DNA from: CAZUVM01 sp964623885
GTDB lineage: Bacteria; Verrucomicrobiota; Verrucomicrobiia; Limisphaerales; UBA8199
Reading direction: 5' to 3'
Length of the DNA: 29,771 bases
Assembly (NCBI GenBank): GCA_964623885.1
Contig: CAZUVM010000184.1
Coordinates: 1 to 29,771, forward strand
A model generated the notes under the pieces. That model was not told the origin of the DNA. It made no database searches and was given only the letters and a program-made list of their open reading frames with translations. Each line of letters opens with the position of its first letter. The first letter of the stretch is position 1. Positions 15,333 through 22,515 of the stretch are shown here, one piece after another. The position numbers and the translations under genes are program-made.

Positions 15333-16055
15333 ATGCAGTACCATCCCAAAAAATTAAACCCCAAACCCGCCCTGGCTGTTTTGCTCGGCCTTGGCGCCCT
15401 CCTGCCGGCGCTCGCCCAGAGCCCCTTCGAATACTTCGAGCGGCGTGATAAAACCGAAGTCTACGGCATCGGCCAGTACCTCCACTCCGAAGACGTCACC
15501 TTCAATGGTCCTACCGGTGGCGTGAAACTCAAAATGGACGATACCGGCCTGGGCGGCTTCGGCGTCGCCTTCCATTTCAATGATTTCATCAGCATCCACG
15601 GTGATTTCATGTTTGGCAGCGCCACCTGGAGCGGCGACGCTCCCCTCGGCGGTAACGGTAACAACCCTATTGCGATTGGTGGCACCACGCACATCAAACA
15701 GGACACGTTCATCCAGAGCGGCCGATTCAACGTCGATTACAATATCATCAACCGCCGCATCACTCCCTTCCTTACCGCCGGCATCGGCTACCAGTACATC
15801 GAGGCTGAGCTCTCCAACCTGCCACCCATTGGTGGCTGGTATTGGGACCCCTGGTTCGGTTGGGTCTATTACTCCGACCATCCCCATGCCTGGCAGACGG
15901 ACTTTACCTGGAACGCCGGCGCCGGCATCCGCTGGAACATCCTGGATAACCTCTTCGTTCGCGTCACCGCCAACGCCACCTGGCTCGAATACTCCGGCTC
16001 CCACGGCGTTACTACCCAAATCGAAGGTATCTTTGCTATCGGCGCTACCTTCTAA
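15333..16055 (+). CDS. small outer-membrane beta-barrel protein (OmpW/OmpA-like)
   Basis: The 240-residue protein has a signal peptide (PALA cleavage at about residue 28). Amphipathic strands such as EVYGIGQYLHSEDVTF, GGFGVAFHFNDFISIHGDF and TPFLTAGIGYQYIEAEL follow. The C-terminus, EGIFAIGATF, ends in Phe. A Trp/Tyr-rich loop, GGWYWDPWFGWVYYSD, lies at about residues 166-181 and is reminiscent of the aromatic stretch in the large protein at 10500-12908. This is an 8-stranded porin-like barrel of unknown ligand. It lies 69 bases after the RNase gene and before a likely terminator, so it probably closes the long plus-strand transcript. Confidence 0.8.
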   Translation: MQYHPKKLNPKPALAVLLGLGALLPALAQSPFEYFERRDKTEVYGIGQYLHSEDVTFNGPTGGVKLKMDDTGLGGFGVAFHFNDFISIHGDFMFGSATWSGDAPLGGNGNNPIAIGGTTHIKQDTFIQSGRFNVDYNIINRRITPFLTAGIGYQYIEAELSNLPPIGGWYWDPWFGWVYYSDHPHAWQTDFTWNAGAGIRWNILDNLFVRVTANATWLEYSGSHGVTTQIEGIFAIGATF

Positions 16056-16089
16056 GTCCTGCTGAAATCTGCAAGCATTACCCGAACCA

Positions 16090-16116
16090 GGGCGCGCTCG
16101 CCAGTCGAGTGCGCCC
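16090..16116 (+). terminator. hairpin terminator candidate after the long plus-strand block
   Basis: GGGCGCGCTCG (16090-16100) pairs with CGAGTGCGCCC (16106-16116) over 11 positions with one G-T wobble and a 5-base loop. T-rich sequence follows after a GCTG (TTTAGTTGCTTCTTTT). It lies 35 bases after the barrel gene. The U-tract is imperfect, so efficiency is uncertain. Confidence 0.5.
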
Positions 16117-16331
16117 GCTGTTTAGTTGCTTCTTTTCCACGGCCACGACACTGTCGCGAGCAGCGCAGAATAAGCAGTCTGGAGCCCTTATTGGCAGTCG
16201 GCATCCCGACCCAAGGACCAAAGGCCGACTTCCAGGGTAACTCATTCACGCGCTTGCGCTGTGCTGAATCCGACCTTTACTCGCCTGAATTCCAAAAGCT
16301 TACATTCAGTCCTTCGACCCAGCCTGCACGC

Positions 16332-16347
16332 TGGCACGACTCTGGCA
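16332..16347 (+). promoter_or_regulatory. sigma-54-type -24/-12 promoter candidate (second copy)
   Basis: TGGCACGACTCTGGCA is identical to 1489-1504, including the non-consensus G in the -12 element. Transcription would start near 16358, leaving a leader of about 255 bases before the lipoprotein ATG at 16613. Confidence 0.55.
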
Positions 16348-16612
16348 TTTAATTCTTGCATGGCCATAGTCGCGCCCATGCCCTTTGTTCGCTGCTTTAT
16401 GCGGCATTTACCTTGGTCATTGGCCGAAACCATCAGCGATTCATGAAGCCACCTTATCTTTGCCCCGGGGAATCCGGTCCGAGCCTGCTCAACGGAATGA
16501 CTATTGTGCTCCAAGGAGGGTGCCGGAGCGATTTCGACTTGGATTCCCTGGGGACAATTCTTCCGAATCGTGCCGAACCATGCTCCGCCCGGGTTCGGCG
16601 CGCCGCACGCTG

Positions 16613-18112
16613 ATGAAAACCTTTCCTGTTTGCTGCCGCTGCTCCGGCCTGTCCCTTGTTGCCCTCGCGTTGTTCCTATTTGCCCTGGTCCTCTCCGGCT
16701 GTTCCCTGCTCTCCTCCTCTTCCAGCTCCACCCCAAAGGCTGAGGTCAAAGCCCTGAAATCCAAAAGCGTAAAAGTGGGCTCCACGACCCTCGCCACCCT
16801 TCAAAACGACAGCATGCGTTTTGCCGATGATTACGCCACCACCGTTGCGCAGGCTGCGGACGACTTTAGCGCTTCCACGACCAACGATGCTCTTCGCATC
16901 GCTGCCCTCCGTTGGAAACTCGAACAGGCCGGCGCTGCCTACGTAAACGCCTCCGGCCGCAATCCTATCCTCAATGCCCTCGACATGGTCGTCCTCGCCA
17001 CTCTCTCGCGCATGGTCGTCGAAGATCCCGAGGTTGCTGCCCGGCTCGCCGATGCCGCTCCTGCTCTTGCCGCAACCCATCGCCGCCTCGAAACCAATGC
17101 CTGGGACCTCGTCGCCGCTGTCCTCCGGCCCGAACAAAAAACCGAGTTGGGCAGTCTCATGGAGGAATGGCGCCGTAAAAATCCCCACCAGCGCTACGTC
17201 GGTGGCGTTCGCTTCCGCGAGTTCGCCATCGATGTTGGCCAGGGCGTCGAGACTGCCTCGCGCAAACCCACCAGTGTCTTTAACCTCCTTTTTATCGATC
17301 CTATGGCTGGGCTCGATCCAACTGCCCGCGCCATCGCCGAAACCCGCCAGTCCGCCGAGCGCCTGACCTACTATGCTCAGCGCGCTCCCGTCCTCCTGTC
17401 CTGGCAGGCCGAACTCCTTAGCTATCAGCTCGCCGATCAGCCTACTGCGCGTCGCCTCCTCAACAATGTCCAATCCCTCAGCGATTCTACCGCCGCCTTC
17501 GCCCGCACCGCCGACAAAATACCCGAACTCGTTGACCAGCAACGCCACGCTGCTATCCAGCAACTCTTCGACGGCATCGCCGTCGAACGCACCAACCTTC
17601 TCGCCGCACTCGATTCCCAAAACGATAAAACCCGAAGCCTGCTCGTCGAAACTCGCCAAACTCTTAACGCCGGCACTCAAATGGCCTCGTCTCTCGATTC
17701 CGCCATTCAGTCTATGAACTCGTTCGTGCGCTATGTCTACCGGCCTACGGATTCCAACGCCGCGCCCGTCAACGTTTCCACCAATAACCGGCCATTCGAT
17801 ATCCTCGATTACGGCCAGGCCGCTTCCCAACTCGGCGCCGCCGCCCTCGACCTCAACACCCTGCTTGGTTCCATCAACCAAAGCACCCCACAGGTTGCTC
17901 AGCTCAGCAAACAAGCGCAGTCGGACGCGCGCCGTTTCCTCGACCGCGCTTTCTGGCAGGCCGTGCTCCTCATCGTCATTCTCCTGGTTGGCTCCGTTAT
18001 CGCCGCTCTGGCTTACAAAATCCTCGCTGCCAGAATAGCTCGGCCGCTCCCGGCCGCCGCTGATCGTCTCCAAAACCAGCCCAAAACCGATCCCACAGCC
18101 ATGCGGTTATGA
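16613..18112 (+). CDS. lipoprotein with long helical domain and C-terminal membrane anchor
   Basis: I do not recognise this family. The 499-residue protein starts with a classical lipoprotein signal (LSGC, Cys30), followed by a Ser-rich linker. It then has a long, mostly alpha-helical region with Ala/Leu/Gln/Arg patterns typical of coiled coils and repeated mentions of threonine/serine-rich helices (TRQTLNAGTQMASSLDSAIQ). A single hydrophobic segment near the C-terminus (about 447-471) is followed by a basic tail. Lipidation at one end and a transmembrane helix at the other is unusual. The helical body could span the periplasm or form a membrane-tethered scaffold. I chose the ATG at 16613 because only it places the hydrophobic segment at a normal distance from the start; the frame stays open upstream to 16385. 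Confidence 0.75.
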   Translation: MKTFPVCCRCSGLSLVALALFLFALVLSGCSLLSSSSSSTPKAEVKALKSKSVKVGSTTLATLQNDSMRFADDYATTVAQAADDFSASTTNDALRIAALRWKLEQAGAAYVNASGRNPILNALDMVVLATLSRMVVEDPEVAARLADAAPALAATHRRLETNAWDLVAAVLRPEQKTELGSLMEEWRRKNPHQRYVGGVRFREFAIDVGQGVETASRKPTSVFNLLFIDPMAGLDPTARAIAETRQSAERLTYYAQRAPVLLSWQAELLSYQLADQPTARRLLNNVQSLSDSTAAFARTADKIPELVDQQRHAAIQQLFDGIAVERTNLLAALDSQNDKTRSLLVETRQTLNAGTQMASSLDSAIQSMNSFVRYVYRPTDSNAAPVNVSTNNRPFDILDYGQAASQLGAAALDLNTLLGSINQSTPQVAQLSKQAQSDARRFLDRAFWQAVLLIVILLVGSVIAALAYKILAARIARPLPAAADRLQNQPKTDPTAMRL

Positions 18113-18152
18113 ACAGCTCCTCCCCACGGGCACTTTCGGATGCAGCCTCTCG

Positions 18153-19490
18153 ATGAGACAACTGTTGGAAATCAGGCCCCTGGGGAAGGCCATTTCTGCC
18201 GGCTCCCTGTTGTGCGCCCTCGTGCTGGCCTGTTTCGCCATTCCCAATTGCTCCGTGGCTGACGTCCTCATCAGCGTAAACGGCGAGCGCTTCGTCGGCA
18301 AAATCACCGAAGAAACCACCAACTCCGTCGTCTTCGAATCTGAAACCGCCGGGCGTCTTACGATCCCTCGCGATCGCATCCGCGAACTCCAGCGGGCGCC
18401 CGCCGCGCTCACCTCCACCAACCAGGTTTCCACGAACGTTCTCCCTGCCTTGGTTGTCAGCACGAATGCCGCCGCCACCAACATCGCCTGGCTTCCCCCT
18501 AGCGTTGGCAAAGACAAGTTCGACTGGCTTAAGCTCAAGTCTGATGAGTGGCTCAAGGGCCATCTCAATTACGTCCAGGACAAAAAGGTCAGCTTCGAAA
18601 GCGACAAACTCGAAGATCTCACCCTCAAGCTGAAGGATGTCCGCTTCCTTTTCCCCGCCGAACCTATGTTCACCAAATTCGAGGGCAGCCATGAGGTTTA
18701 CGGCACCGTCACTATCAGCAACGATCTCGTCCGCGTCATCGGGCCCGAGCAAGTCGAGTTTGCCCGCGATCTCCTCACCGGCATCACCCCCGGCGGGGAT
18801 CGCGAAATCAATTTCTGGTGTCTCAGGGCCACCGTCGGCGCTAACTTCCAATCCGGCAATACCAAGCAGACCACCGTCAATACCTCCGCCGAGCTTGCCC
18901 GCCGCACCCCGGCCACCCAGCTCATACTTAATTATCTCGCTAATTTCAGCGAGGTTAATGGCGAGCAAAACGCCAATAACCATCGCTTCGGTCTTACCTA
19001 TGACGTCCGGCTCAACCGCAACTGGTTCGTCCGTCCTGTCCAGCTCGAATACTACCGCGACCAATTGGCCAATATCGCCCACCGCGCCACCGCGGGCGTC
19101 GGCGTCGGCTATTACATTTTCGACAGCGATGACCTCGAATGGAAAGTGGTTGCCGGCCCGGGCTACCAATACACCCGCTTCGAAACCGTCGAGTCCGGCC
19201 AATCTGACAGCGCTTCCACTCCCGCCGCCATCTTTCAAACCAAGTTCAAGGCTGACATCACCTCCCGGATTACCTTTTATCAAACCATCGATGCTACCCT
19301 CGCCAGCGAAGCCGCTGGGCTCTATAGCCACCATTTCATCTCCACCCTCGAGTTTGAAATCAAACACGCTCTCAACCTGGACCTCTCCTTTGTTTGGGAC
19401 TATCTCCAAAACCCCCAGGCCGAAGCCGACGGTGTCGTCCCCAAACACAGCGATCTTCGCGTAACCCTAGGCGTCGGCGTCAAATTCTGA
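18153..19490 (+). CDS. DUF481 family outer-membrane protein (YdiY-like)
   Basis: The 445-residue protein has a signal peptide (cleavage likely after SVA, about residue 36). An N-terminal beta-rich segment follows, with short SH3-like repeats (VLISVNGERFVGKITEE and WLKGHLNYVQDKKVSFES). A DUF481 barrel comes last, signalled by GANFQSGNTKQTTVNTSAEL, NHRFGLTYDVRLNRNWF, VGVGYYIFDSDDLEWKVVAGPGYQY and the end VTLGVGVKF. DUF481 proteins are called salt-induced outer-membrane proteins, but their function is largely unknown. The gene starts 40 bases after the anchored lipoprotein gene and should share its transcript. Confidence 0.88.
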   Translation: MRQLLEIRPLGKAISAGSLLCALVLACFAIPNCSVADVLISVNGERFVGKITEETTNSVVFESETAGRLTIPRDRIRELQRAPAALTSTNQVSTNVLPALVVSTNAAATNIAWLPPSVGKDKFDWLKLKSDEWLKGHLNYVQDKKVSFESDKLEDLTLKLKDVRFLFPAEPMFTKFEGSHEVYGTVTISNDLVRVIGPEQVEFARDLLTGITPGGDREINFWCLRATVGANFQSGNTKQTTVNTSAELARRTPATQLILNYLANFSEVNGEQNANNHRFGLTYDVRLNRNWFVRPVQLEYYRDQLANIAHRATAGVGVGYYIFDSDDLEWKVVAGPGYQYTRFETVESGQSDSASTPAAIFQTKFKADITSRITFYQTIDATLASEAAGLYSHHFISTLEFEIKHALNLDLSFVWDYLQNPQAEADGVVPKHSDLRVTLGVGVKF

Positions 19491-19520
19491 TTCCACTTAC
19501 AAACCAACACAAAAAACATT

Positions 19521-20129
19521 ATGAATCCATCATCGACCCATCTAGCACCGCATCAAGTATTGAGTATTCAGTATCGAGTATCCAGTATCGCATCCCTCCT
19601 CCTCCTCGTTGGCCTGCTCGCTGCCTGTTCCTCGGTAAAAACCAATGTCGACAAAGCACCCGTAAAGGCCCGCACGTTCTCCTTCCTCGACACCGGCACC
19701 CGTCAATCCCCTGGTTATGCTGAGGATCGGGCCCAGGCCCACTCCATGGTCCAGGCGGCTATAAAAAATAACCTTGCCGGCCGCGGCGTCAGTTATACTC
19801 CTTCAGGCGGCGATGTGACTGTCGCCTACCTCATCGTTGTCGGCAATAACAGCACCACTACTTCTCTCAACCAGTATTTTGGGTACACGGAGGACGCCAG
19901 CGCGTTTGTCGAAAAAGCGCACTCCGAGGACACCAGCAGCGACGCGCACCGGGGCTATTATGAGGCCGGCACCCTGGTCATCGATTTCGTTCATCCGAGC
20001 GATTCGAAACTCCTCCAGCGGCGTACCATCCAGGCCCAGGTCCTGCGCAATCTACCGGCCGAAAACCGTACCGCTCGCGTCCAATCCATCGTCGATCAAG
20101 TCTTGCACGACGTCCCTATTCAACCATAA
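19521..20129 (+). CDS. DUF4136 lipoprotein with repeat-derived N-terminus
   Basis: The 202-residue protein is a lipoprotein (LLAAC, Cys36). Its mature part starts CSSVKTNVD and continues with the ARTFSFLDT strand, a DUF4136 signature. Other strands (VTVAYLIVVGNN, GTLVIDFVHPSDSKLLQRRTI) and the helical end fit that family, whose role is unknown. The signal peptide is unusually long because residues about 11-24 are encoded by a heptanucleotide repeat tract (19551-19592). No ATG lies between the repeat and the hydrophobic core; a TTG at 19557 could serve as an internal start. It is a relative of the minus-strand gene at 21379-21927. Confidence 0.78.
   Translation: MNPSSTHLAPHQVLSIQYRVSSIASLLLLVGLLAACSSVKTNVDKAPVKARTFSFLDTGTRQSPGYAEDRAQAHSMVQAAIKNNLAGRGVSYTPSGGDVTVAYLIVVGNNSTTTSLNQYFGYTEDASAFVEKAHSEDTSSDAHRGYYEAGTLVIDFVHPSDSKLLQRRTIQAQVLRNLPAENRTARVQSIVDQVLHDVPIQP
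19551..19592 (+). repeat. heptanucleotide tandem repeat inside a signal-peptide coding region
   Basis: Six 7-base units follow each other: CATCAAG, TATTGAG, TATTCAG, TATCGAG, TATCCAG, TATCGCA, with consensus YATYSAG. The tract is in frame within the start of the lipoprotein gene. It shares its unit with the tract at 20224-20265. Confidence 0.8.
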
Positions 20130-20223
20130 CTTTGGGCATGCACTGTAGCGAGGGTTCGCGATTGGCTTACCCTTGCTGCTGAAATGGGTTGGGTTTAGCA
20201 AACGATGAAACCGCGTGCGCGCG

Positions 20224-20265
20224 TATCCAGCATCGAGTATCCAATATTCAGCATCCAATATCCGG
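20224..20265 (+). repeat. heptanucleotide tandem repeat upstream of a lipoprotein gene
   Basis: Six units are present: TATCCAG, CATCGAG, TATCCAA, TATTCAG, CATCCAA, TATCCGG. They have the same consensus as the tract at 19551-19592 and end eight bases before the ATG at 20274. Confidence 0.8.
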
Positions 20266-20273
20266 CTCGTGTT

Positions 20274-20813
20274 ATGAAAGTGTGCCTGATGTTGGTGCTC
20301 GCCGCCCTCTGCCTCGCCGGCTGCGGTTCGCCCAACGTTAACCCGTCCAAACCTCATGCCAACACCGGCTACGTCGACCTCTACACTGATTCCGATCTCG
20401 TCCTGGGCTGGGAAGTCAAACGTGGCGCCGAACAGTCCACAGTAATGCGCACCGTCTTTAATGAGTTCGATCCTGTCATCGGCAACATCCTCCGCCTTGC
20501 GGCCCCAAACGGCACCTATCGGTTCCAGGTCTGGTTCATCAACCGCCTGACGACCGGGCCGCAAACGGTCACGGTTCAAATCATCAACGGAAAAGTTACG
20601 CCCGTCCACGTGACCCTCACCTCGATCGGCACCTCCGACGTCACCACCACCACGCGGTATGAATACCGCACGACGGTCCGTGCCACCCGTGCCGTCCCCA
20701 TTATCAGCACTGGCCCACAGACGACTTACCAAATCAGCCTTACCGCGGCGGCTCCGCAGGACTATCAACCAAAGGAGCAAACCGCTTACTACGCCGCCCT
20801 GCCCGCCAAATGA
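20274..20813 (+). CDS. small lipoprotein of unknown function
   Basis: I do not recognise the mature part of this 179-residue protein. The start at 20274 gives a textbook lipoprotein signal (MKVCLMLVLAALCLAGC, Cys17). An upstream in-frame ATG at 20205 would force translation through the heptanucleotide repeat, so I reject it. The body is beta-rich (GYVDLYTDSDLVLGWEV, TYRFQVWFINRLTTGPQTV, VTPVHVTLTSIG) and resembles an Ig-like or transthyretin-like sandwich. The end is Thr/Tyr-rich. It is the last plus-strand gene before a convergent set. Confidence 0.72.
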   Translation: MKVCLMLVLAALCLAGCGSPNVNPSKPHANTGYVDLYTDSDLVLGWEVKRGAEQSTVMRTVFNEFDPVIGNILRLAAPNGTYRFQVWFINRLTTGPQTVTVQIINGKVTPVHVTLTSIGTSDVTTTTRYEYRTTVRATRAVPIISTGPQTTYQISLTAAAPQDYQPKEQTAYYAALPAK

Positions 20814-20822
20814 ATAAAAGAG

Positions 20823-20844
20823 CTGGCTCGCCAGGGCGAACCAG
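20823..20844. terminator. possible bidirectional hairpin between convergent genes
   Basis: CTGGCTCG (20823-20830) pairs with CGAACCAG (20837-20844) apart from one C-A mismatch, around the 6-base loop CCAGGG. It lies between the stops of convergent genes at 20813 and 20851. U-tracts are weak on both strands. Confidence 0.3.
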
Positions 20845-20850
20845 AAACTT

Positions 20851-21333
20851 CTATTTCAAGCGCTTCGCGACTTTGTCCAGTAGATTTTGATAGGGGCGGG
20901 CCCTGATGTTCAATACTGCCGACTCATCTTCAAAAAACGAATCGCTCGCGTTGCGCACCATGTACGCTTTGCATTGCAGACGGTAGGTTCCCATGCCCAT
21001 GTCCACCAGTTGCGCTCGCACCCGGACCGCAGTCGAGCTGCCATAATAAGTATCTACTACTCCGCCGTACGCCAGCGACTGGCCCCGTGAACCCTCCTTC
21101 TGAAAAACCATCGCCGAGGGATTCAACGATCCAACCATGTAACCATCCTCTTGAAATACTTCACCGGTGGTCTTGCAGATTTCCTCTGCTGTTTTCCCTT
21201 TGATCTGCACCGAGGCAAAACTCGCCGAATCCGGCTGGCCCGTCCGGCACCCGGTGCCCAACAACATACATAATAGCACCACCGACAGTGCTGCGATACT
21301 GGTGTTTGTTGTAAAACCATGGGGTCCATTCAT
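20851..21333 (-). CDS. lipoprotein of unknown function
   Basis: The 160-residue protein has a lipobox, LGTGC (Cys29), behind a hydrophobic segment. The ATG at 21333 is preferred to a TTG at 21348 that adds five residues. The mature part mixes short helices (AEEICKTTGEVFQEDGYMV) with strands (AVRVRAQLVDMGMGTYRLQC), ends in a helical basic tail, and contains a GxLNPSAMVFQKEGSRGQSLAYGG loop typed here by its Gly and Ser. I know similar small lipoproteins only as hypothetical. It is the distal gene of the minus-strand block. Confidence 0.7.
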   Translation of the reverse strand: MNGPHGFTTNTSIAALSVVLLCMLLGTGCRTGQPDSASFASVQIKGKTAEEICKTTGEVFQEDGYMVGSLNPSAMVFQKEGSRGQSLAYGGVVDTYYGSSTAVRVRAQLVDMGMGTYRLQCKAYMVRNASDSFFEDESAVLNIRARPYQNLLDKVAKRLK

Positions 21334-21378
21334 AGTTGGTTTGAGCAAGGCTTTATGCTTGGGTTTGCAATCCGGTCA

Positions 21379-21927
21379 TCATTCCGATTCTTTTGGGGGA
21401 TACTTTTCTAAAATGCTGCGGATGGCTTCCTGCAGCGCTTCAGCTTTGACTGGCTGGTCCGAGTTCTTTGTCTTCCAGCCGACCCACACCATCTCCTTTG
21501 TGTGGTTATCGAACATCTCAACGATGAGCCTGCGCTCGGTGTAGGTCGTGACGGTGGCCGGAGGGCCGTGCGTCACCATGACTGTCCCGTAATGCGTCAG
21601 CCGCGGATAGGTGTAGCCGTAACTGGTAACGTCGACTTTGGGTATCGCCTGGCCCTTCAGGTTGATTTCTAGATCGGCTTCGTTACCGGGCGCTTCGAAC
21701 ATTCCTTTGGCCCCCAGCCCGGTGACCACCGCTTCTTTTGCCGGTTGAGCGACCCGCATCATGAGCCCCGGGTCCTCCGGCGGTCCGGATTGCGGCAGCG
21801 GCATCATCGCAAACGTGCGGTAACGCGTGAAATCCGTGCCGGCTTTGAAATCCGTTTTGACGCTCGAGCACCCGGCCACCACCAACAAACCGCAACCAAA
21901 CATCAGCACCGAATTATATGCGCGCAT
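21379..21927 (-). CDS. DUF4136 lipoprotein
   Basis: The 182-residue protein is lipidated at Cys20 (VVAGC). Its mature start CSSVKTDFKAGTDF, followed by RYRTFAMMP, is a clear DUF4136 signature. LEINLKGQAI, the strand YTERRLIVEMFDNHTKEMVW and the C-terminal helix AEALQEAIRSILEKYP complete the family pattern. The function is unknown; such lipoproteins are often multicopy in genomes. GAGGAG at 21935-21930 supports the ATG at 21927, although the spacing is short. A relative lies on the opposite strand at 19521-20129, with only about 1.2 kb between them. Confidence 0.82.
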   Translation of the reverse strand: MRAYNSVLMFGCGLLVVAGCSSVKTDFKAGTDFTRYRTFAMMPLPQSGPPEDPGLMMRVAQPAKEAVVTGLGAKGMFEAPGNEADLEINLKGQAIPKVDVTSYGYTYPRLTHYGTVMVTHGPPATVTTYTERRLIVEMFDNHTKEMVWVGWKTKNSDQPVKAEALQEAIRSILEKYPPKESE

Positions 21928-21965
21928 AACTCCTCAATGTTCCGTCGAACACTCGCTTCGCGAGC

Positions 21966-22481
21966 TCACTTCTTTGGCTCCCAGGCGCTGCCTACCATGG
22001 GCATTTCCGAAGCGATACTCACGTCCACCAGCAAGGCCATTTGGTTTTCCACCTGCAGAAACTGCGCCCCGCGCGTCGGCGAAACGCTCGACGCGATCTG
22101 CTCGCTGTACTTCTTCCACAGGTCGAGCCGATCCTGCGCGTTTTGCAGCCATTTCGCGGTAAGGTCTTTCGAGCGATCCTCGGTAAGCGTCCCCGCCTTG
22201 CGGTAAGTGAGAAACTCGCGAATCAGCGCCAGCTTGCGATCGCTCACCGGCGCCAGTTCCTGTTGATAGCTGCGGTAAATCGGCCAGAACTTGTCCGCTT
22301 CCTCCACCGACAGCTTCATCACCTCGTTCAGGCTGCGAACTTTTTCGCCATTAAAATCGGCGCGAAACTCTTCGAAATAGGCCCGCGCCTGCTCGGCCGT
22401 GAGGTTGGGCTTTTGTGTCGAGCAACCGGTCATCAGGAGCCCGAGGCCAAGTGACGCAAGCAAGCCAATGGAGAATTTCAT
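21966..22481 (-). CDS. helical lipoprotein, Spy/CpxP-like
   Basis: The 171-residue protein has a lipoprotein signal (LMTGC, Cys20). The mature part is almost all helix. The segment VMKLSVEEADKFWPIYRSYQ resembles the LT-x-x-(E/Q) helical repeats of periplasmic Spy/CpxP-like proteins, which bind unfolded protein or sense envelope stress. The rest is charged and amphipathic. The resemblance is by pattern only. It lies between other lipoprotein genes with small gaps and probably shares their transcript. Confidence 0.7.
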   Translation of the reverse strand: MKFSIGLLASLGLGLLMTGCSTQKPNLTAEQARAYFEEFRADFNGEKVRSLNEVMKLSVEEADKFWPIYRSYQQELAPVSDRKLALIREFLTYRKAGTLTEDRSKDLTAKWLQNAQDRLDLWKKYSEQIASSVSPTRGAQFLQVENQMALLVDVSIASEMPMVGSAWEPKK

Positions 22482-22515
22482 AAAAACACGCCGCGCGAGA
22501 TAGTGCAGGTTTGAA

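Larger units (their letters stand above)
16056..16612. other. gene-free stretch with terminator and sigma-54-like promoter
   Basis: No convincing gene is visible here. The reading frame upstream of 16613 stays open from 16385 but has no recognisable content, so I treat it as leader. The stretch holds the hairpin at 16090-16116 and the sigma-54-like element at 16332-16347, separating two plus-strand units. Confidence 0.5.

Noticed and set aside
16676..18073. 465-codon minus-strand ORF opposite the anchored lipoprotein
   Set aside because: It is the antisense shadow of a high-GC gene; its Gly/Glu/Val-rich product has no domain, while the plus strand has a lipoprotein signal and membrane anchor.
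17997..19448. 483-codon minus-strand ORF opposite the DUF481 gene
   Set aside because: It is an antisense shadow; DUF481 motifs and a signal peptide support the plus strand.
19551..20265. The two heptanucleotide tracts as a CRISPR array
   Set aside because: Units are 7 bases without spacers; there are no repeats of 23-40 bases and no cas genes in the window.
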